Source of the DNA: Akkermansiaceae bacterium
GTDB lineage: Bacteria > Verrucomicrobiota > Verrucomicrobiia > Verrucomicrobiales > Akkermansiaceae
DNA length: 64,000 nucleotides
Assembly: GCA_019634595.1 (NCBI GenBank)
Contig: JAHCBC010000008.1
Location: 1-64,000 of the forward strand
Direction: 5' to 3'
A program made the position numbers and the translations under genes. Position 1 is the first letter of the stretch, and every line of letters begins with the position of its first letter. Positions 40,720 through 50,368 of this stretch are shown here, piece after piece. Below the pieces are notes generated by a model. The model did no database searches, was not told the DNA's origin, and saw only the letters and a list, made by a program, of their open reading frames with translations.

Positions 40720-43700
40720 TCAGGGGTTCCAGGGTAGCGGGATCAGGTGGAGATGGGAAGCCTGGTTACGCTTCATAAATGCGGCTTCCGTGGGCGCGAA
40801 GATGGGGTTGTCACTGTAGTCCGGACTGCCCGGCACGGTTTCCCGCCATGGGTCCGCGAGCGTCGGATGATCGAGCAGGTAGAAGATCCGGAACGCGCCG
40901 TTCCGCATGATCTGGAACTGGTCCGCATTGCCCACGTTGGTGGACGCGGTGAATCCAGCAAGAGGATCACACATGCCGCGCTGCCGGGGTGTCATCGGCA
41001 GCGGGAAGGGGGACGCGGTGAGGTTCACCCCCTGCCGGAGCGTCTGGCGGAAGGCGTTCGCCCGCACCTGGCCACGCAGTACGATGCGCGCCGTAGGTAC
41101 TCCCGCCTGGCGTTTCACGAACACGCCCTCTCCGGCGGAAATGATCCTTCCTCCACGGTCGCCGCCGCCGGGGATGAAGGCGCGCCACTGGTGCGTCGCA
41201 TTTCCGGGACGTGCGTCCAGCAGGTAGAAAAGCTCGAACTTCGGCTGGGAGGTGCCGTCATTCACATGGAACTGCACTTGGTCCGCCTCTCCCGGGTTGG
41301 TGGATCCCCTGAACAGATCCTTCGGAAAAGTCCCGCCCAGGGTATCATGCTGGCACAGCACCAGATTTGCTCCGGCCAGATCCGGCAGGGTGCCAGCCAG
41401 TTCGATCTCGTTTCCGGAAATGCCGGTGACGTCGAATCTCCTGCCCTCATGGGTTCCGGTGGTGATCTCCACATAGCCGGAGGTGGCGGGCGGATCTCCC
41501 ATCACCCTGAGCTTGTTGCCGGTGACCGATGTCACCTTTGACGAGAACACGGCGGTCCTGAACGGATTCCCCAGCGTGCGCGTGCCCGCTCCGAACTCCG
41601 CCGCCAGCCAGCCCAGCGGCAGGCTCACCGCACTTCCTCCTGATGGTTCCAGAGTCACCTTCAGCCGTGCGAAGCCACGGTCCGCGGTGAGGCCGGGACG
41701 TCCTTCCAGTCCTTGGAAAGCCAGCTTCTCATACCCGCTGCCATCCGGAGAAATGACGGGCGTCCCCGCCAGTGTCCAGGTCACCAGATCGGGGCTGGTG
41801 AAGACCTCGTGGCGCACGCCGCTCAGGCCAACCGGACGGCGGACCGTGAACGATACCGCGCCGCTTTGCTCCACCAGCGCCAACGGTTCCCCCGCCGCGA
41901 AGGCTCCGCTCTGTGGCGAGCCACCGAGCGCGAATTCCAGCAAATCCGGATAAAGGTCGCCGTCGCCGTTGGAGGCCGCGCTTCCACCCGCGCCGGGTGT
42001 GGATGCCGCCCACGCGGCGAAGTCGAACGGGATGGAAAGCGTCACCGTCGCCGTGTTTGATGCGACGCCCTCCGGGTCCGTCACCGTGTAGGTGAAGGAG
42101 TCGCTGCGGGAGGAAAGTCCGTTGTGGGTATAGACCAGGCGTTTGCCCGCGCCGTCGATCCTCACGGTGCCATGGGACGGTGGTGTCTTGATCGCCACGC
42201 CATGGATGCCCAGGGGTGCGTCCCCGTCCTCGTCGTTTGCCAGCACGTCCAGCGTGGAAGGTGCGCCGTGCGTGACCGTGAAGGCATCATTCCGTGCGAC
42301 CGGTGCGGCATTGAAGGGCTGCGAGAGGCGGTAGGCGGAGGGCGGGATCGCCTGCTTGGAGATGCCCGGGCCGGTCCATGCCAGGGAGGCCACGGAGCCT
42401 CCGGTGGCTTCGTAGTATTCCACCACCAGATCGACCGCCTGATCCGCGGTCAGTGTCACTGTCCCGCTGTGTTCCGTCGGTGGCTGGTCGATCCACGCGT
42501 TGATGATGGTGCTGCCGTTGATCTTCACGCGGATGCCGTCGTCACCGGTGGCATGCAGCGTGTAGGTTCCCGTCGATGGCGGGATGAGTTTTCCCTGCCA
42601 GCGCACGGAAAAGTCATCCTCACTGACTCCGGCCCCCGGAGGCCCGTTTTCCCAGTTGAAATTCACCGCCGTGTCCACCCGCGAGAAGGCCAGGGTGTTG
42701 AAATTACGCCCTGTATAGTAGTCACCGCGGATGCCGAAGGTGGCATCGGGAAAGCCCGCGCTGTCCAGGCTGCGGATCCAGTCCTCCACCAGCGCGACGG
42801 CTTTCGTGTCCACCACATTCTTGCCCAGCGGTGGCATCTGGTTGGTCCCCGTCACGGAGAACCTGCCGTGCAGCAGCGAGCGGGCGATGTTCCCCGGGTC
42901 CACGACTTTGTCCGTCTGCCCGTTGATCGGCCGGTTGATGAGTCCGCCGACGATGCCCTGGGCGAACAGCGCGGTGCTGAAGGTCGCGTCGAAGTTCGCG
43001 GAAACGCCGCTGGGGTGATGGCAGTGGGAGCAGTTCGCGTCCAGGTAGGACTTCACCCGCTGGTCCAGCGACGCGTGCGGATCGTGCGGGTTGACCGCGC
43101 GCGGGAGGGTGGCCGGATTCCTGGAGCCGAACGAGGTGCCGAAGATCCCCAGCGAATTCCATGTCTCCAGTTGGTCGGACGTCCGGCCGGTCAGGGAGTA
43201 GTAGTGATCCCCGGCGAGCTGGTGGGAGCGTACGCCCAGCACGTTGTCCGATGAAGTGGTGTGGCAGGTGCGGCAGTCCGACCGGCTGGGGAAATCCCAG
43301 CGCTGCGTCCGCGTCGTTCCATCCGCTTTGGTCACGGTCATGTCGCGCGATCCACCGGTGGTCATGAGCTGGGCATCGGTGCCCGCCTCGTTCCAGCGGT
43401 AGGTCACCCCGTAGTAGGTTCCGTTGGAACCGTGGACGAAGAACCGCGTTTCGACGGGCTTCACGATGGAGGGGTTCCGCTCATCCACGGGCAGGGCGAA
43501 GTGTTTCACCAGCACCGTCCCCACGGGGAACTTCCACGCGCCCGTCTCACTGTAGGTGACCTGTTCCGCGGCGGTGTTGTGGGTGCCGTTGTTCGGGATG
43601 GCGATCCAGCGCTTCTTCTCCGCGCCATCCGTCCACAGCGGGGAGTTCACATCATAGGGAATCAGCCCTTGGGCCGGGGTCAGGGTCGCCAGGTTGCTGA

Positions 43701-45117
43701 AAGCCCCCGTTTGGGAAAGCAACTGCGGCGGATCCGCGACCGCACCGCCCGTCCTCACCAGCTTGTAGATCTTCCCGGTGTCCGCGCCGGTGTTCCCCAG
43801 TTCCATGAAATACACCTCGCCGTCCGGTCCTTCGCAGATGCCGGACAGACCGGCTTTCGTTCCTCCGGAGCGTTTCACTTCCGTCAGGTACTCGGCGCTT
43901 GCGGCCGCACCCTGCGGGCGGTTCAGCGCATAGATGGCTTTCGTGTTGTGGTCCCCGAAGATGTATTTCCCGGTCAGGGAACCGGAGTGGAGGGAACCCC
44001 GGTAGACGATGCCACCGATGATGCAGCCGCCCATCGAGCGGCCGTAGTCATAGACCGGCGGATTGTCCTCGCCGATCAGGTTGGCGGGCTTGGCCTTCGG
44101 GCCGTTGGCGAGTCCTTCCTTGTAGGGCCACTGGTGGTTGCCTCCTTTTCTGGCGATGGTGATTTCCTCCCGCGTCCCTTGCCCGACATCCGCGATCCAG
44201 ATGTCGCCGGAAGCCCTGTCGAAGTGCATCGAGTGGGGGCTGCGGGTGCCGACGGTCCAGAACTCCTCCAGAATGCCGCCCGCCGGGTCCTGCCATGGAT
44301 TGTCATCCGGGATGTAATAGCCCTGTGTGAAGCTCTGCGGCCAACCGCTGGGCATGCTGAGCTGGGCCGGTTGTCTGCGGATCGGGTGCGACTTTTCCGG
44401 ATCCCTGTCCACGTCGATTCTCAGGATGCCGCTGAACAGGCGGGAGTTGAGCTTCTGCGCCGCGCCGTGGGAATCGTTCGCGTCCCCTTCATCGCCGATC
44501 ACGATGTGGAGGAACCCGTCCGGGGCGAAGAACATGCCGCCGCCGCCATGCCAGTTGTGGCGGTCGTATTGCTGGATCAACACGTACTCGGAAGCAGGGT
44601 CCGCGACCGTTGCCCCGTCCGGCACCGTGAAGCGCGACACACGCATGTAGGAGGAAGATCCCACATTGTTCGCGATGGGGACGGGTATGTATTGGTAGAA
44701 GACATAGACGTAGCCACGGTTGGGGCTGCCCGGCACGCCATACTCCGGGTGGAATGCCATGGAGAGCATCCCGGTGTCCCAGTAGCCCCAGGTGTTCGCC
44801 TTGCGATCAAGGAACCTCACCTTTTGCGCCGTGGTCGCGGTGGAGGAAAACGGAATCCGCCAGATCTCCCCGTTCCGGCACACGATATAGACATGCGCCG
44901 CGCTCAGCGGATCTTTGATCATCCGCACCGGATCGATGAACGTCAGGTTCGGAAACGCATCTGCCGTGCCCCAGGTGCCTGTCGGGCCCGGCGTGGTCTG
45001 CGGGAAGACGCCGTTGAGATAGGCACCGACCGGTTGCGGGGCATCCAGACCGGGAGCGGCCCCGCAGATCGCGGAGCAGGAAAGCATCACTGCCAGGGCG
45101 AGGAGGAACTTTCTCAT
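40720..45117 (-). CDS. Giant secreted sugar dehydrogenase-cytochrome c fusion, copy 2
   Basis: It is 1465 residues. The plan is as in copy 1: signal peptide, GSDH propeller (VIGDEGDANDS; FWTVGTRSPHSM; GQGTREEIT), two heme sites (DCRTCHTT, NCSHCHHPSG), a PA14-like domain (IRGDYYTGRNFNTL ... ATGDDGIRVKINGS) and an Ig/cadherin-like domain (VLANDEDGDAPLGIHG). It differs from copy 1 in an added C-terminal region of about 450 residues containing NGDGDLYPDLLEFALGGSP and a strand-rich part resembling the Verrucomicrobia TIGR02597-type domain (VKRQAGVPTARIVLRGQV). It starts at an ATG overlapping the stop of the upstream secreted gene (ATGA), so the pair is translationally coupled. Confidence 0.85.
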   Translation of the reverse strand: MRKFLLALAVMLSCSAICGAAPGLDAPQPVGAYLNGVFPQTTPGPTGTWGTADAFPNLTFIDPVRMIKDPLSAAHVYIVCRNGEIWRIPFSSTATTAQKVRFLDRKANTWGYWDTGMLSMAFHPEYGVPGSPNRGYVYVFYQYIPVPIANNVGSSSYMRVSRFTVPDGATVADPASEYVLIQQYDRHNWHGGGGMFFAPDGFLHIVIGDEGDANDSHGAAQKLNSRLFSGILRIDVDRDPEKSHPIRRQPAQLSMPSGWPQSFTQGYYIPDDNPWQDPAGGILEEFWTVGTRSPHSMHFDRASGDIWIADVGQGTREEITIARKGGNHQWPYKEGLANGPKAKPANLIGEDNPPVYDYGRSMGGCIIGGIVYRGSLHSGSLTGKYIFGDHNTKAIYALNRPQGAAASAEYLTEVKRSGGTKAGLSGICEGPDGEVYFMELGNTGADTGKIYKLVRTGGAVADPPQLLSQTGAFSNLATLTPAQGLIPYDVNSPLWTDGAEKKRWIAIPNNGTHNTAAEQVTYSETGAWKFPVGTVLVKHFALPVDERNPSIVKPVETRFFVHGSNGTYYGVTYRWNEAGTDAQLMTTGGSRDMTVTKADGTTRTQRWDFPSRSDCRTCHTTSSDNVLGVRSHQLAGDHYYSLTGRTSDQLETWNSLGIFGTSFGSRNPATLPRAVNPHDPHASLDQRVKSYLDANCSHCHHPSGVSANFDATFSTALFAQGIVGGLINRPINGQTDKVVDPGNIARSLLHGRFSVTGTNQMPPLGKNVVDTKAVALVEDWIRSLDSAGFPDATFGIRGDYYTGRNFNTLAFSRVDTAVNFNWENGPPGAGVSEDDFSVRWQGKLIPPSTGTYTLHATGDDGIRVKINGSTIINAWIDQPPTEHSGTVTLTADQAVDLVVEYYEATGGSVASLAWTGPGISKQAIPPSAYRLSQPFNAAPVARNDAFTVTHGAPSTLDVLANDEDGDAPLGIHGVAIKTPPSHGTVRIDGAGKRLVYTHNGLSSRSDSFTYTVTDPEGVASNTATVTLSIPFDFAAWAASTPGAGGSAASNGDGDLYPDLLEFALGGSPQSGAFAAGEPLALVEQSGAVSFTVRRPVGLSGVRHEVFTSPDLVTWTLAGTPVISPDGSGYEKLAFQGLEGRPGLTADRGFARLKVTLEPSGGSAVSLPLGWLAAEFGAGTRTLGNPFRTAVFSSKVTSVTGNKLRVMGDPPATSGYVEITTGTHEGRRFDVTGISGNEIELAGTLPDLAGANLVLCQHDTLGGTFPKDLFRGSTNPGEADQVQFHVNDGTSQPKFELFYLLDARPGNATHQWRAFIPGGGDRGGRIISAGEGVFVKRQAGVPTARIVLRGQVRANAFRQTLRQGVNLTASPFPLPMTPRQRGMCDPLAGFTASTNVGNADQFQIMRNGAFRIFYLLDHPTLADPWRETVPGSPDYSDNPIFAPTEAAFMKRNQASHLHLIPLPWNP

Positions 45118-46073
45118 TTCACTGCCGGCTTGAGGGTGAAGCGGAAGAAAAGGGTCGGCTTCGCCGGGTCCTTCGTGATGGAGGTTTCCACCAGATCCGG
45201 CCGGTCGGTGAGCAGATCGTGATCCACCGGGTGCCAGGTTCTGAGATCGTCGCTGGCTTCCAGCACGTAGCCGCTTTCCGCGTAGGGATTGCGCGCGAGT
45301 TTCAATTTCACCTCATCGCCCGTTGCCTCCAGCACCGGAGATCCGGAGGAGGAAGGGTCCTTCGGATCGGTGCCCAGGAAATATTCCAGAGCGTTCGGCA
45401 GTCCGTCACCGTCCGGATCCAGATCCGCCGCCATGGAGCCGGTGTCCTTGCCGAAGTGTTCCGTCAGCCAGGTGGATTGCGGAACAGGCACGGGCCGCAG
45501 CGCCCGGCTGATGAGATGCTTCCCGTTCCGGCCGGCGTCCCCGACGATGAGCGAGATGGAATGCTCGTCGGTCGTCCACACGACGGCGGGCGACACGGAG
45601 GAGGTCGTGGCGGGCCATTGCCAAGGGGCGCTCGTCATCAGCACCCATTCCGGGCCTTTTGTGAGATCATCGCCGTTTTTCGCCCAGAAATGGATCTTCG
45701 CTCCTGCGGGCACATCGCCATGCGCATCGGTATCCACCGTTCCGGCGAAACGCTTCTCTTCGGCGTCATAGACCGCCGTTCCGAGTTCGCGCCACTCGGT
45801 GGTCCAGCGCTCGCGGTTTTCAAAGGTGGGTGTGAAGCCTTCGCGGAACATGCCGATGGCCATGGAGTATCCGGTGTCCCAGGTGCGGCCCTTGCTGTCG
45901 GCGTTCTCGACATATCCCTTGCTGCCCCAGTGGATGGTCCCGGCGTGGCCTTCAAACGGAAGGATCACGATGGCCAGCAGCAGAAAGGGGAGGGATCGGG
46001 AGAAAAATATACGCTTCCGACTGGTGTCGGCATGGATATCCTTCTCCGCCGGGGGGGCGTGGAGATAGGTCAT
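45114..46073 (-). CDS. Secreted protein of the cassette-associated family, copy 2
   Basis: A signal peptide (SLPFLLLAIVILPFEGHAG) after a rather long basic lead is followed by the domain shared with the copy 1 PEP-CTERM protein. Then come a calcium-binding stretch (DLDPDGDGLPNALEYFLGTDP) and a C-terminal beta domain with SGYVLEASDDLRTWHPV. It has no PEP-CTERM tail, unlike copy 1, so the two may be anchored differently. It is translationally coupled to the dehydrogenase of copy 2. No function is recognised. Confidence 0.78.
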   Translation of the reverse strand: MTYLHAPPAEKDIHADTSRKRIFFSRSLPFLLLAIVILPFEGHAGTIHWGSKGYVENADSKGRTWDTGYSMAIGMFREGFTPTFENRERWTTEWRELGTAVYDAEEKRFAGTVDTDAHGDVPAGAKIHFWAKNGDDLTKGPEWVLMTSAPWQWPATTSSVSPAVVWTTDEHSISLIVGDAGRNGKHLISRALRPVPVPQSTWLTEHFGKDTGSMAADLDPDGDGLPNALEYFLGTDPKDPSSSGSPVLEATGDEVKLKLARNPYAESGYVLEASDDLRTWHPVDHDLLTDRPDLVETSITKDPAKPTLFFRFTLKPAVK

Positions 46074-46181
46074 GAGGTGGGGGGATAGCGTCCGGATCTT
46101 ATGAATCCGCACCTGCCCTAACAATACCCGCAATCGCGTAGGCCCCGGAAAAGTAGCGGGAATCCGCCTTTTTCCGGATTT

Positions 46182-47066
46182 TTACATATCTTCGTCAACG
46201 TGCTGCCCGCCCACCGGAGTTCCGGAACAAACGATGCAGCGCTCCAGCCTTGCACCCGGCAGAACCCGGGCACCGGCCCAGATGACCGAATCGATCACCT
46301 CCGCGCCGGCACCGATGACGGCACCCTCACCCACGACGGAACCTTCGATCTTCGCTCCGTCCACTTTCGCGGACGGGTGGATGGCGTCCGCCAGCGCCAG
46401 CTTCCGGTGGGCTTCCAGATAGGACTCCCGCTCGCCGAGATCCAGCCACTCCCCTTCATCCAGCACCACCGCGCCCAGCTTCCCTTCCCGGGCGAGTTCC
46501 AGAAATGCGGGGATCACCGAAATTTTTTCGTCCTTCGGCAGCATTCCGAGGAACACCGGATTGATACAGTAAATACCGGTGAACACATGCGTTCCCTCCG
46601 CCTTGCCCAACATCCCGCGGATGTCCGTCACCCGGTCCTCGATATGGTTGAGGGCGATGTGGCGGGCCTCGCCGAAAGATCTCACCGCCAGCGTCACCGG
46701 CAGGCCGGACGCCTTGTGCGCCGCCATCAGCTCGTGCAGCGGCAGGGTGGAGTAGATGTCACCATTGTGGACCAGCAGCGGCTCGTCCTGGATCCAGCCT
46801 TCGATGTTTTTCAATCCCCCGCCCGTTTCAAGCAGGACCGGCTCATGGAACAGCGTGATGTCCTTTCCGCCGCCGAATCCTTCCCACGCTTCCGGCAGGT
46901 GGTGAGTGTTGATGGCGAACCGGCTGATTCCAGCCCGCTCGCAGGCATCCACCGTCCACGCCGCCAGCGGACGCTGGTGCAGCGGTACCAATGGCTTTGG
47001 GAGGTGGTCGGTCAGAGGCCGGAGTCTGGTGCCCAGACCCGCTCCCAGAATGAATGCCTGCGTCAT
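46182..47066 (-). CDS. Sugar-phosphate nucleotidyltransferase
   Basis: A 294-residue enzyme of the GT-A nucleotidyltransferase fold. The N-terminal MTQAFILGAGLGTRLRPLTD is the activation-site signature and LPKPLVPL the following Lys region. GGGLKNIEGWIQDEPLLVHNGD holds the metal Asp. A left-handed beta-helix tail (DAIHPSAKVDGAKIEGSVVGEGAVIGAG) follows. It resembles GDP-mannose or UDP-MurNAc pyrophosphorylases (MurU/HddC-like); the sugar cannot be decided. It is divergent from the HEAT-repeat dehydrogenase gene. Confidence 0.87.
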   Translation of the reverse strand: MTQAFILGAGLGTRLRPLTDHLPKPLVPLHQRPLAAWTVDACERAGISRFAINTHHLPEAWEGFGGGKDITLFHEPVLLETGGGLKNIEGWIQDEPLLVHNGDIYSTLPLHELMAAHKASGLPVTLAVRSFGEARHIALNHIEDRVTDIRGMLGKAEGTHVFTGIYCINPVFLGMLPKDEKISVIPAFLELAREGKLGAVVLDEGEWLDLGERESYLEAHRKLALADAIHPSAKVDGAKIEGSVVGEGAVIGAGAEVIDSVIWAGARVLPGARLERCIVCSGTPVGGQHVDEDM

Positions 47067-47159
47067 GTGGCTTGATTTGTCCCTGCTCTCCATCAATTTC
47101 AAGCCGCCTGTGCTATTTCCCTGAGGAAAATACAATTACTCTCCGTATAACCCCGACCC

Positions 47160-50100
47160 ATGCGACCAAGCAGACTGATCCCAACCATTGTCCTCGCACC
47201 CGCGCTGTCCAGCGCGTTGCCCGAAGGATTCGTGATCCGCGAGTTCGGCGGCCCGCCGCAGCTCGAGTATCCCACCGCCGTCAGCGCCGCCGCCAATGGC
47301 GACGTCTATGTTTCCTCCGACAAGAACGGCTCGCTCGGCCATGAGAAGCATTTCGGAAAGATCGTCCGCGCCCGCGACACCAACAACGACGGCAAGGCGG
47401 ACGAGTTCGTGGACTTCGTCCCGGACGTGGACAGCCCCCGCGGCGGTCACTACACCGGTGGCACCTTCTACCTCATCCACCCGCCGTATCTCTCCAGCTT
47501 CCGGGACACCAACGGCGATGGCATCGCGGATGAGAAGAAAGAACTGGTCAAGGGATTCGGCTGGGGCATCGAGCACCCGCGCGGCGCGGACCACACCACC
47601 AACGGCGTCCGCATGGGTATCGACGGCTGGTTGTATGTTGCTGTCGGTGACTTCGGCATGCCGGACGCGGTCGGCTCGGATGGCAAGCGCGTGACCCTCC
47701 AGGGTGGCGGTGTCGCCCGGGTCCGCCCGGACGGTTCCGACCTGGAACTCTACACGGTGATGACCCGCAACATCTGCGACGTCGCCATTTCCCCGTATCT
47801 CGACCTTTTCTCCCGGGACAACACCAACGACGGCAAGGGCTGGAACACCCGCTTCCACCACTTCACCCATCTCGCGGACGCGGGCTATCCGCGCCTCTAC
47901 CAGAACTTCATCGATGAAACGGCCCTGCCGCTCGCGGACTACGGCGGTGGTTCCGGTACCGGCGGCCTCTATCTCCATGAGCCCGGCTTCCCGAAGAACT
48001 ACGGCGACATGACCTACACGACGGACTGGACCACCGGGAACGTCTATTCGCACCCGATGAAGCCCTTCGAGGCGACCTTCGTCACCGAGCAGGAAGTGTT
48101 CGAGAAGCTGCCCCGTGCCATCGACATCGATGTGGACGGCTTCTCCCGCCTCTATCTGGCGGACTGGCGCAACGGTGCTTTCAACTTCGACAAGAACAAG
48201 AAGATCGGTTTCGTCCAGCAGGTCATCGTCCCCGGTGAGAAACCCGCTGCCTATGTCGATGTGACGAAGGCGACGGATGACCAGCTCATTCCGCTGCTGG
48301 CATCCCGCAGCGGTGTGCAGCGCCTGGAAGCCCAGCGCGAGATCCTTGCCCGTGGCAAAAAGCCGCCGTTCGCCCAGGGCATCCTCGCCATCGCGAAGGA
48401 CCCGAAGCAGGAAGCCTATTCCCGCGTTGCCGCCATCTTCACCCTCAAGCAACTCTTCGGCAAGGACGCGAACAAGCCGCTGCTTGATCTCGTCTCCGAT
48501 GATGTCGTCCGCGAGTTCGTCCTCCGTGCCGCCACCGACCGTGTCGGCGAGCTGGATGGCATCCCGGCCAAGCCTTACCTGGATGCGCTGAAGGACAAGA
48601 ACCCACGCGTGGTCCAGCAGGCCCTCGTCGGACTTTCCCGTCTGAAGGAAAAGGCCGCGGGTTCCACCCCGGCCATCCTGGAGGCCTCGGCCGCCTGGTC
48701 CCGTGACGAGTCGAAGCTCGGAAAGGGTGAGCACTACCGCCTGCCCCACACCGCCGTCAAAGCCCTCGTCGCCATCAAGGACGTGAAGCCGCTCCTCGCC
48801 GCGGTGACGAAGGACCCCGGCCAGCGTGACTACGCGCTGCGCGCGCTCCAGGAAATCCATGGCATGGAAGTCGTGGACGGCCTCATCGCCATTTCCGCTG
48901 GCAGCCAGGACAACGCCGTCCTTGAGGGTGTCGTCAAAACACTCGCCCGTCTCTACAACATCGAGAAGCAGTGGGATCTCAAGGATTGGTGGAACACCCG
49001 TCCGGATGACCGTGGACCGTATTACAACCCGGTCACCTGGGACGGCACGCCGAAGGTCAAGGCGGCCATCGAGGGCACCTTCGCCAAGCTGCCGGAAGCC
49101 TCGCAGATGCCGCTGGTGCAGGTCATCGCGAAAAACCGCATCCCGTTGGGTGACCTCAAGCTCGGCAACCTGGATCCGGTGATCATCGCGCTCGATTCCG
49201 ACAAGCTCTTTGGTGGCCAGCACACCGTCCTGGAGGACGCCGCGAAGGACTCCAAGCGCGCGTGGGAACAGCGCATCGCCTGCTATGCCGCGCTCAAGAA
49301 AGCCGGTGGCGAAGGCTCGCTCAACTCCGCGGTGAACATCCTGGCCCAATGGTCCGGTGAGGCGAACCTTCCGGATGCAGCTTCCCAGGCCATCACCGAC
49401 TTCATCAACGATCCGAACCGCGGCAAGGAAATCGACGCCCTGCTGAAGCTCGGCTCCAGCGCCGGGGACGCGGGCAGCCGCATCGTCTGGAAATCTCTCC
49501 TCACCGTCTTCAAGAGCCCGCTGGCCAAGGACGACGTGAAGGGCAAGATCCAGAAGGGCCTCGACAAGAATCCGCGCGAGATCGGCTTCTTCCAGGCCAT
49601 CACGGACCTCAAGCTCTCCGGCTTCGACAAGCAGATCGAAGTGGGCATGAACAGCGACAACCGTACGCTCATCGACGCCGCCAAGGCCGCCAAGGAAGCG
49701 GGCGCGTCCGGCGGCGCCGGGAAGAAGGTCGCCGAACTCCCCGTCGGGGATGTGTTCAAGCACGCCCTGGACAACAAGGGGGATGTGAAAGTCGGCGAAC
49801 GCCTCTACACTGCCCAAGGTTGCATCGCCTGCCACGCCATCGACCCGAAGGCGGAGCAGAAGGGGCCTTACCTCGGTGCCGCCGGTGCCAAGTTCACCCG
49901 TGACTACCTCATCGACTCCATCCTGGAGCCGAACAAGGTCGTCGCCCAGGGCTTCCGCACCGCCACCTTCGCCATGAAAGACGGCAAGACCATGCACATG
50001 GGCTTTGTCACCGGTGAGGCGGACGGCGTCATCTCGCTGCGCGACATCGCCGGCCAGGCCAGCAAGATCAACCGCGCCGATGTGAAGGAAGAGAAAGAAC

Positions 50101-50204
50101 TGCCAACCTCCATGATGCCTCCGGGCCTCGGTGGAACGCTGACCCTTGAGGAGTTCACCTCGCTCATCGAGTACCTCGTCTCCCTCAAAGCCGTCGGCGG
50201 CTGA
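47160..50204 (+). CDS. Secreted membrane-bound-dehydrogenase/HEAT/heme protein (PVC type)
   Basis: A signal peptide (RPSRLIPTIVLAPALSSA) precedes a PVC-type membrane-bound dehydrogenase propeller (about 20-380; FVIREFGGPPQLEYPTA and RIADEFVDFVPD-type calcium loops). HEAT-like helical repeats follow (about 390-860; e.g. VVREFVLRAATDRV). The C-terminal heme domain has CIACHAID (about 888) and the phrases GPYLGAAGAKFTRDYLIDSI and MPPGLGGTLTLEEF, as in the Pirellula/Verrucomicrobium heme-binding family. A TATAAC box 9 bp before the ATG could be the -10, giving a near-leaderless message. A strong terminator follows. Confidence 0.88.
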   Translation: MRPSRLIPTIVLAPALSSALPEGFVIREFGGPPQLEYPTAVSAAANGDVYVSSDKNGSLGHEKHFGKIVRARDTNNDGKADEFVDFVPDVDSPRGGHYTGGTFYLIHPPYLSSFRDTNGDGIADEKKELVKGFGWGIEHPRGADHTTNGVRMGIDGWLYVAVGDFGMPDAVGSDGKRVTLQGGGVARVRPDGSDLELYTVMTRNICDVAISPYLDLFSRDNTNDGKGWNTRFHHFTHLADAGYPRLYQNFIDETALPLADYGGGSGTGGLYLHEPGFPKNYGDMTYTTDWTTGNVYSHPMKPFEATFVTEQEVFEKLPRAIDIDVDGFSRLYLADWRNGAFNFDKNKKIGFVQQVIVPGEKPAAYVDVTKATDDQLIPLLASRSGVQRLEAQREILARGKKPPFAQGILAIAKDPKQEAYSRVAAIFTLKQLFGKDANKPLLDLVSDDVVREFVLRAATDRVGELDGIPAKPYLDALKDKNPRVVQQALVGLSRLKEKAAGSTPAILEASAAWSRDESKLGKGEHYRLPHTAVKALVAIKDVKPLLAAVTKDPGQRDYALRALQEIHGMEVVDGLIAISAGSQDNAVLEGVVKTLARLYNIEKQWDLKDWWNTRPDDRGPYYNPVTWDGTPKVKAAIEGTFAKLPEASQMPLVQVIAKNRIPLGDLKLGNLDPVIIALDSDKLFGGQHTVLEDAAKDSKRAWEQRIACYAALKKAGGEGSLNSAVNILAQWSGEANLPDAASQAITDFINDPNRGKEIDALLKLGSSAGDAGSRIVWKSLLTVFKSPLAKDDVKGKIQKGLDKNPREIGFFQAITDLKLSGFDKQIEVGMNSDNRTLIDAAKAAKEAGASGGAGKKVAELPVGDVFKHALDNKGDVKVGERLYTAQGCIACHAIDPKAEQKGPYLGAAGAKFTRDYLIDSILEPNKVVAQGFRTATFAMKDGKTMHMGFVTGEADGVISLRDIAGQASKINRADVKEEKELPTSMMPPGLGGTLTLEEFTSLIEYLVSLKAVGG

Positions 50205-50211
50205 GGAGGGA

Positions 50212-50238
50212 GGACATTGCGGCAGAGCCGCTATGTCC
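50212..50238. repeat. REP-like palindrome
   Basis: A hairpin of 6+5 bp with one T-T mismatch: ggacat / atgtcc below and gcggc / gccgc above, loop aga. It sits 8 bp after the stop of the large dehydrogenase gene and before its terminator, a typical place for REP-type elements. Confidence 0.6.
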
Positions 50239-50289
50239 GCTGCGCTTCCATTCATGTCCTCCAGCTGCAACAGGAAGCCATTTACCAAA

Positions 50290-50317
50290 GGGAGCGGAGC
50301 AATCCGCTCCCTTTTTT
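50290..50317 (+). terminator. Intrinsic terminator of the HEAT-repeat dehydrogenase gene
   Basis: A 9-bp stem (gggagcgga / tccgctccc) with a GCAA tetraloop is followed by TTTTTT. It is the best-formed terminator in the window. Confidence 0.92.
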
Positions 50318-50368
50318 ATTCGCCAATGCCGCCGGTGGACAAGAGTGTCCACCCTCCTTACTCCCTCC

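Noticed and set aside
47136..50288. A 1050-residue open frame on the minus strand opposite the HEAT-repeat dehydrogenase
   Set aside because: The plus strand encodes clear domains and the CIACH heme site; the antisense product has only simple Val/Glu/Gly/Asp composition.
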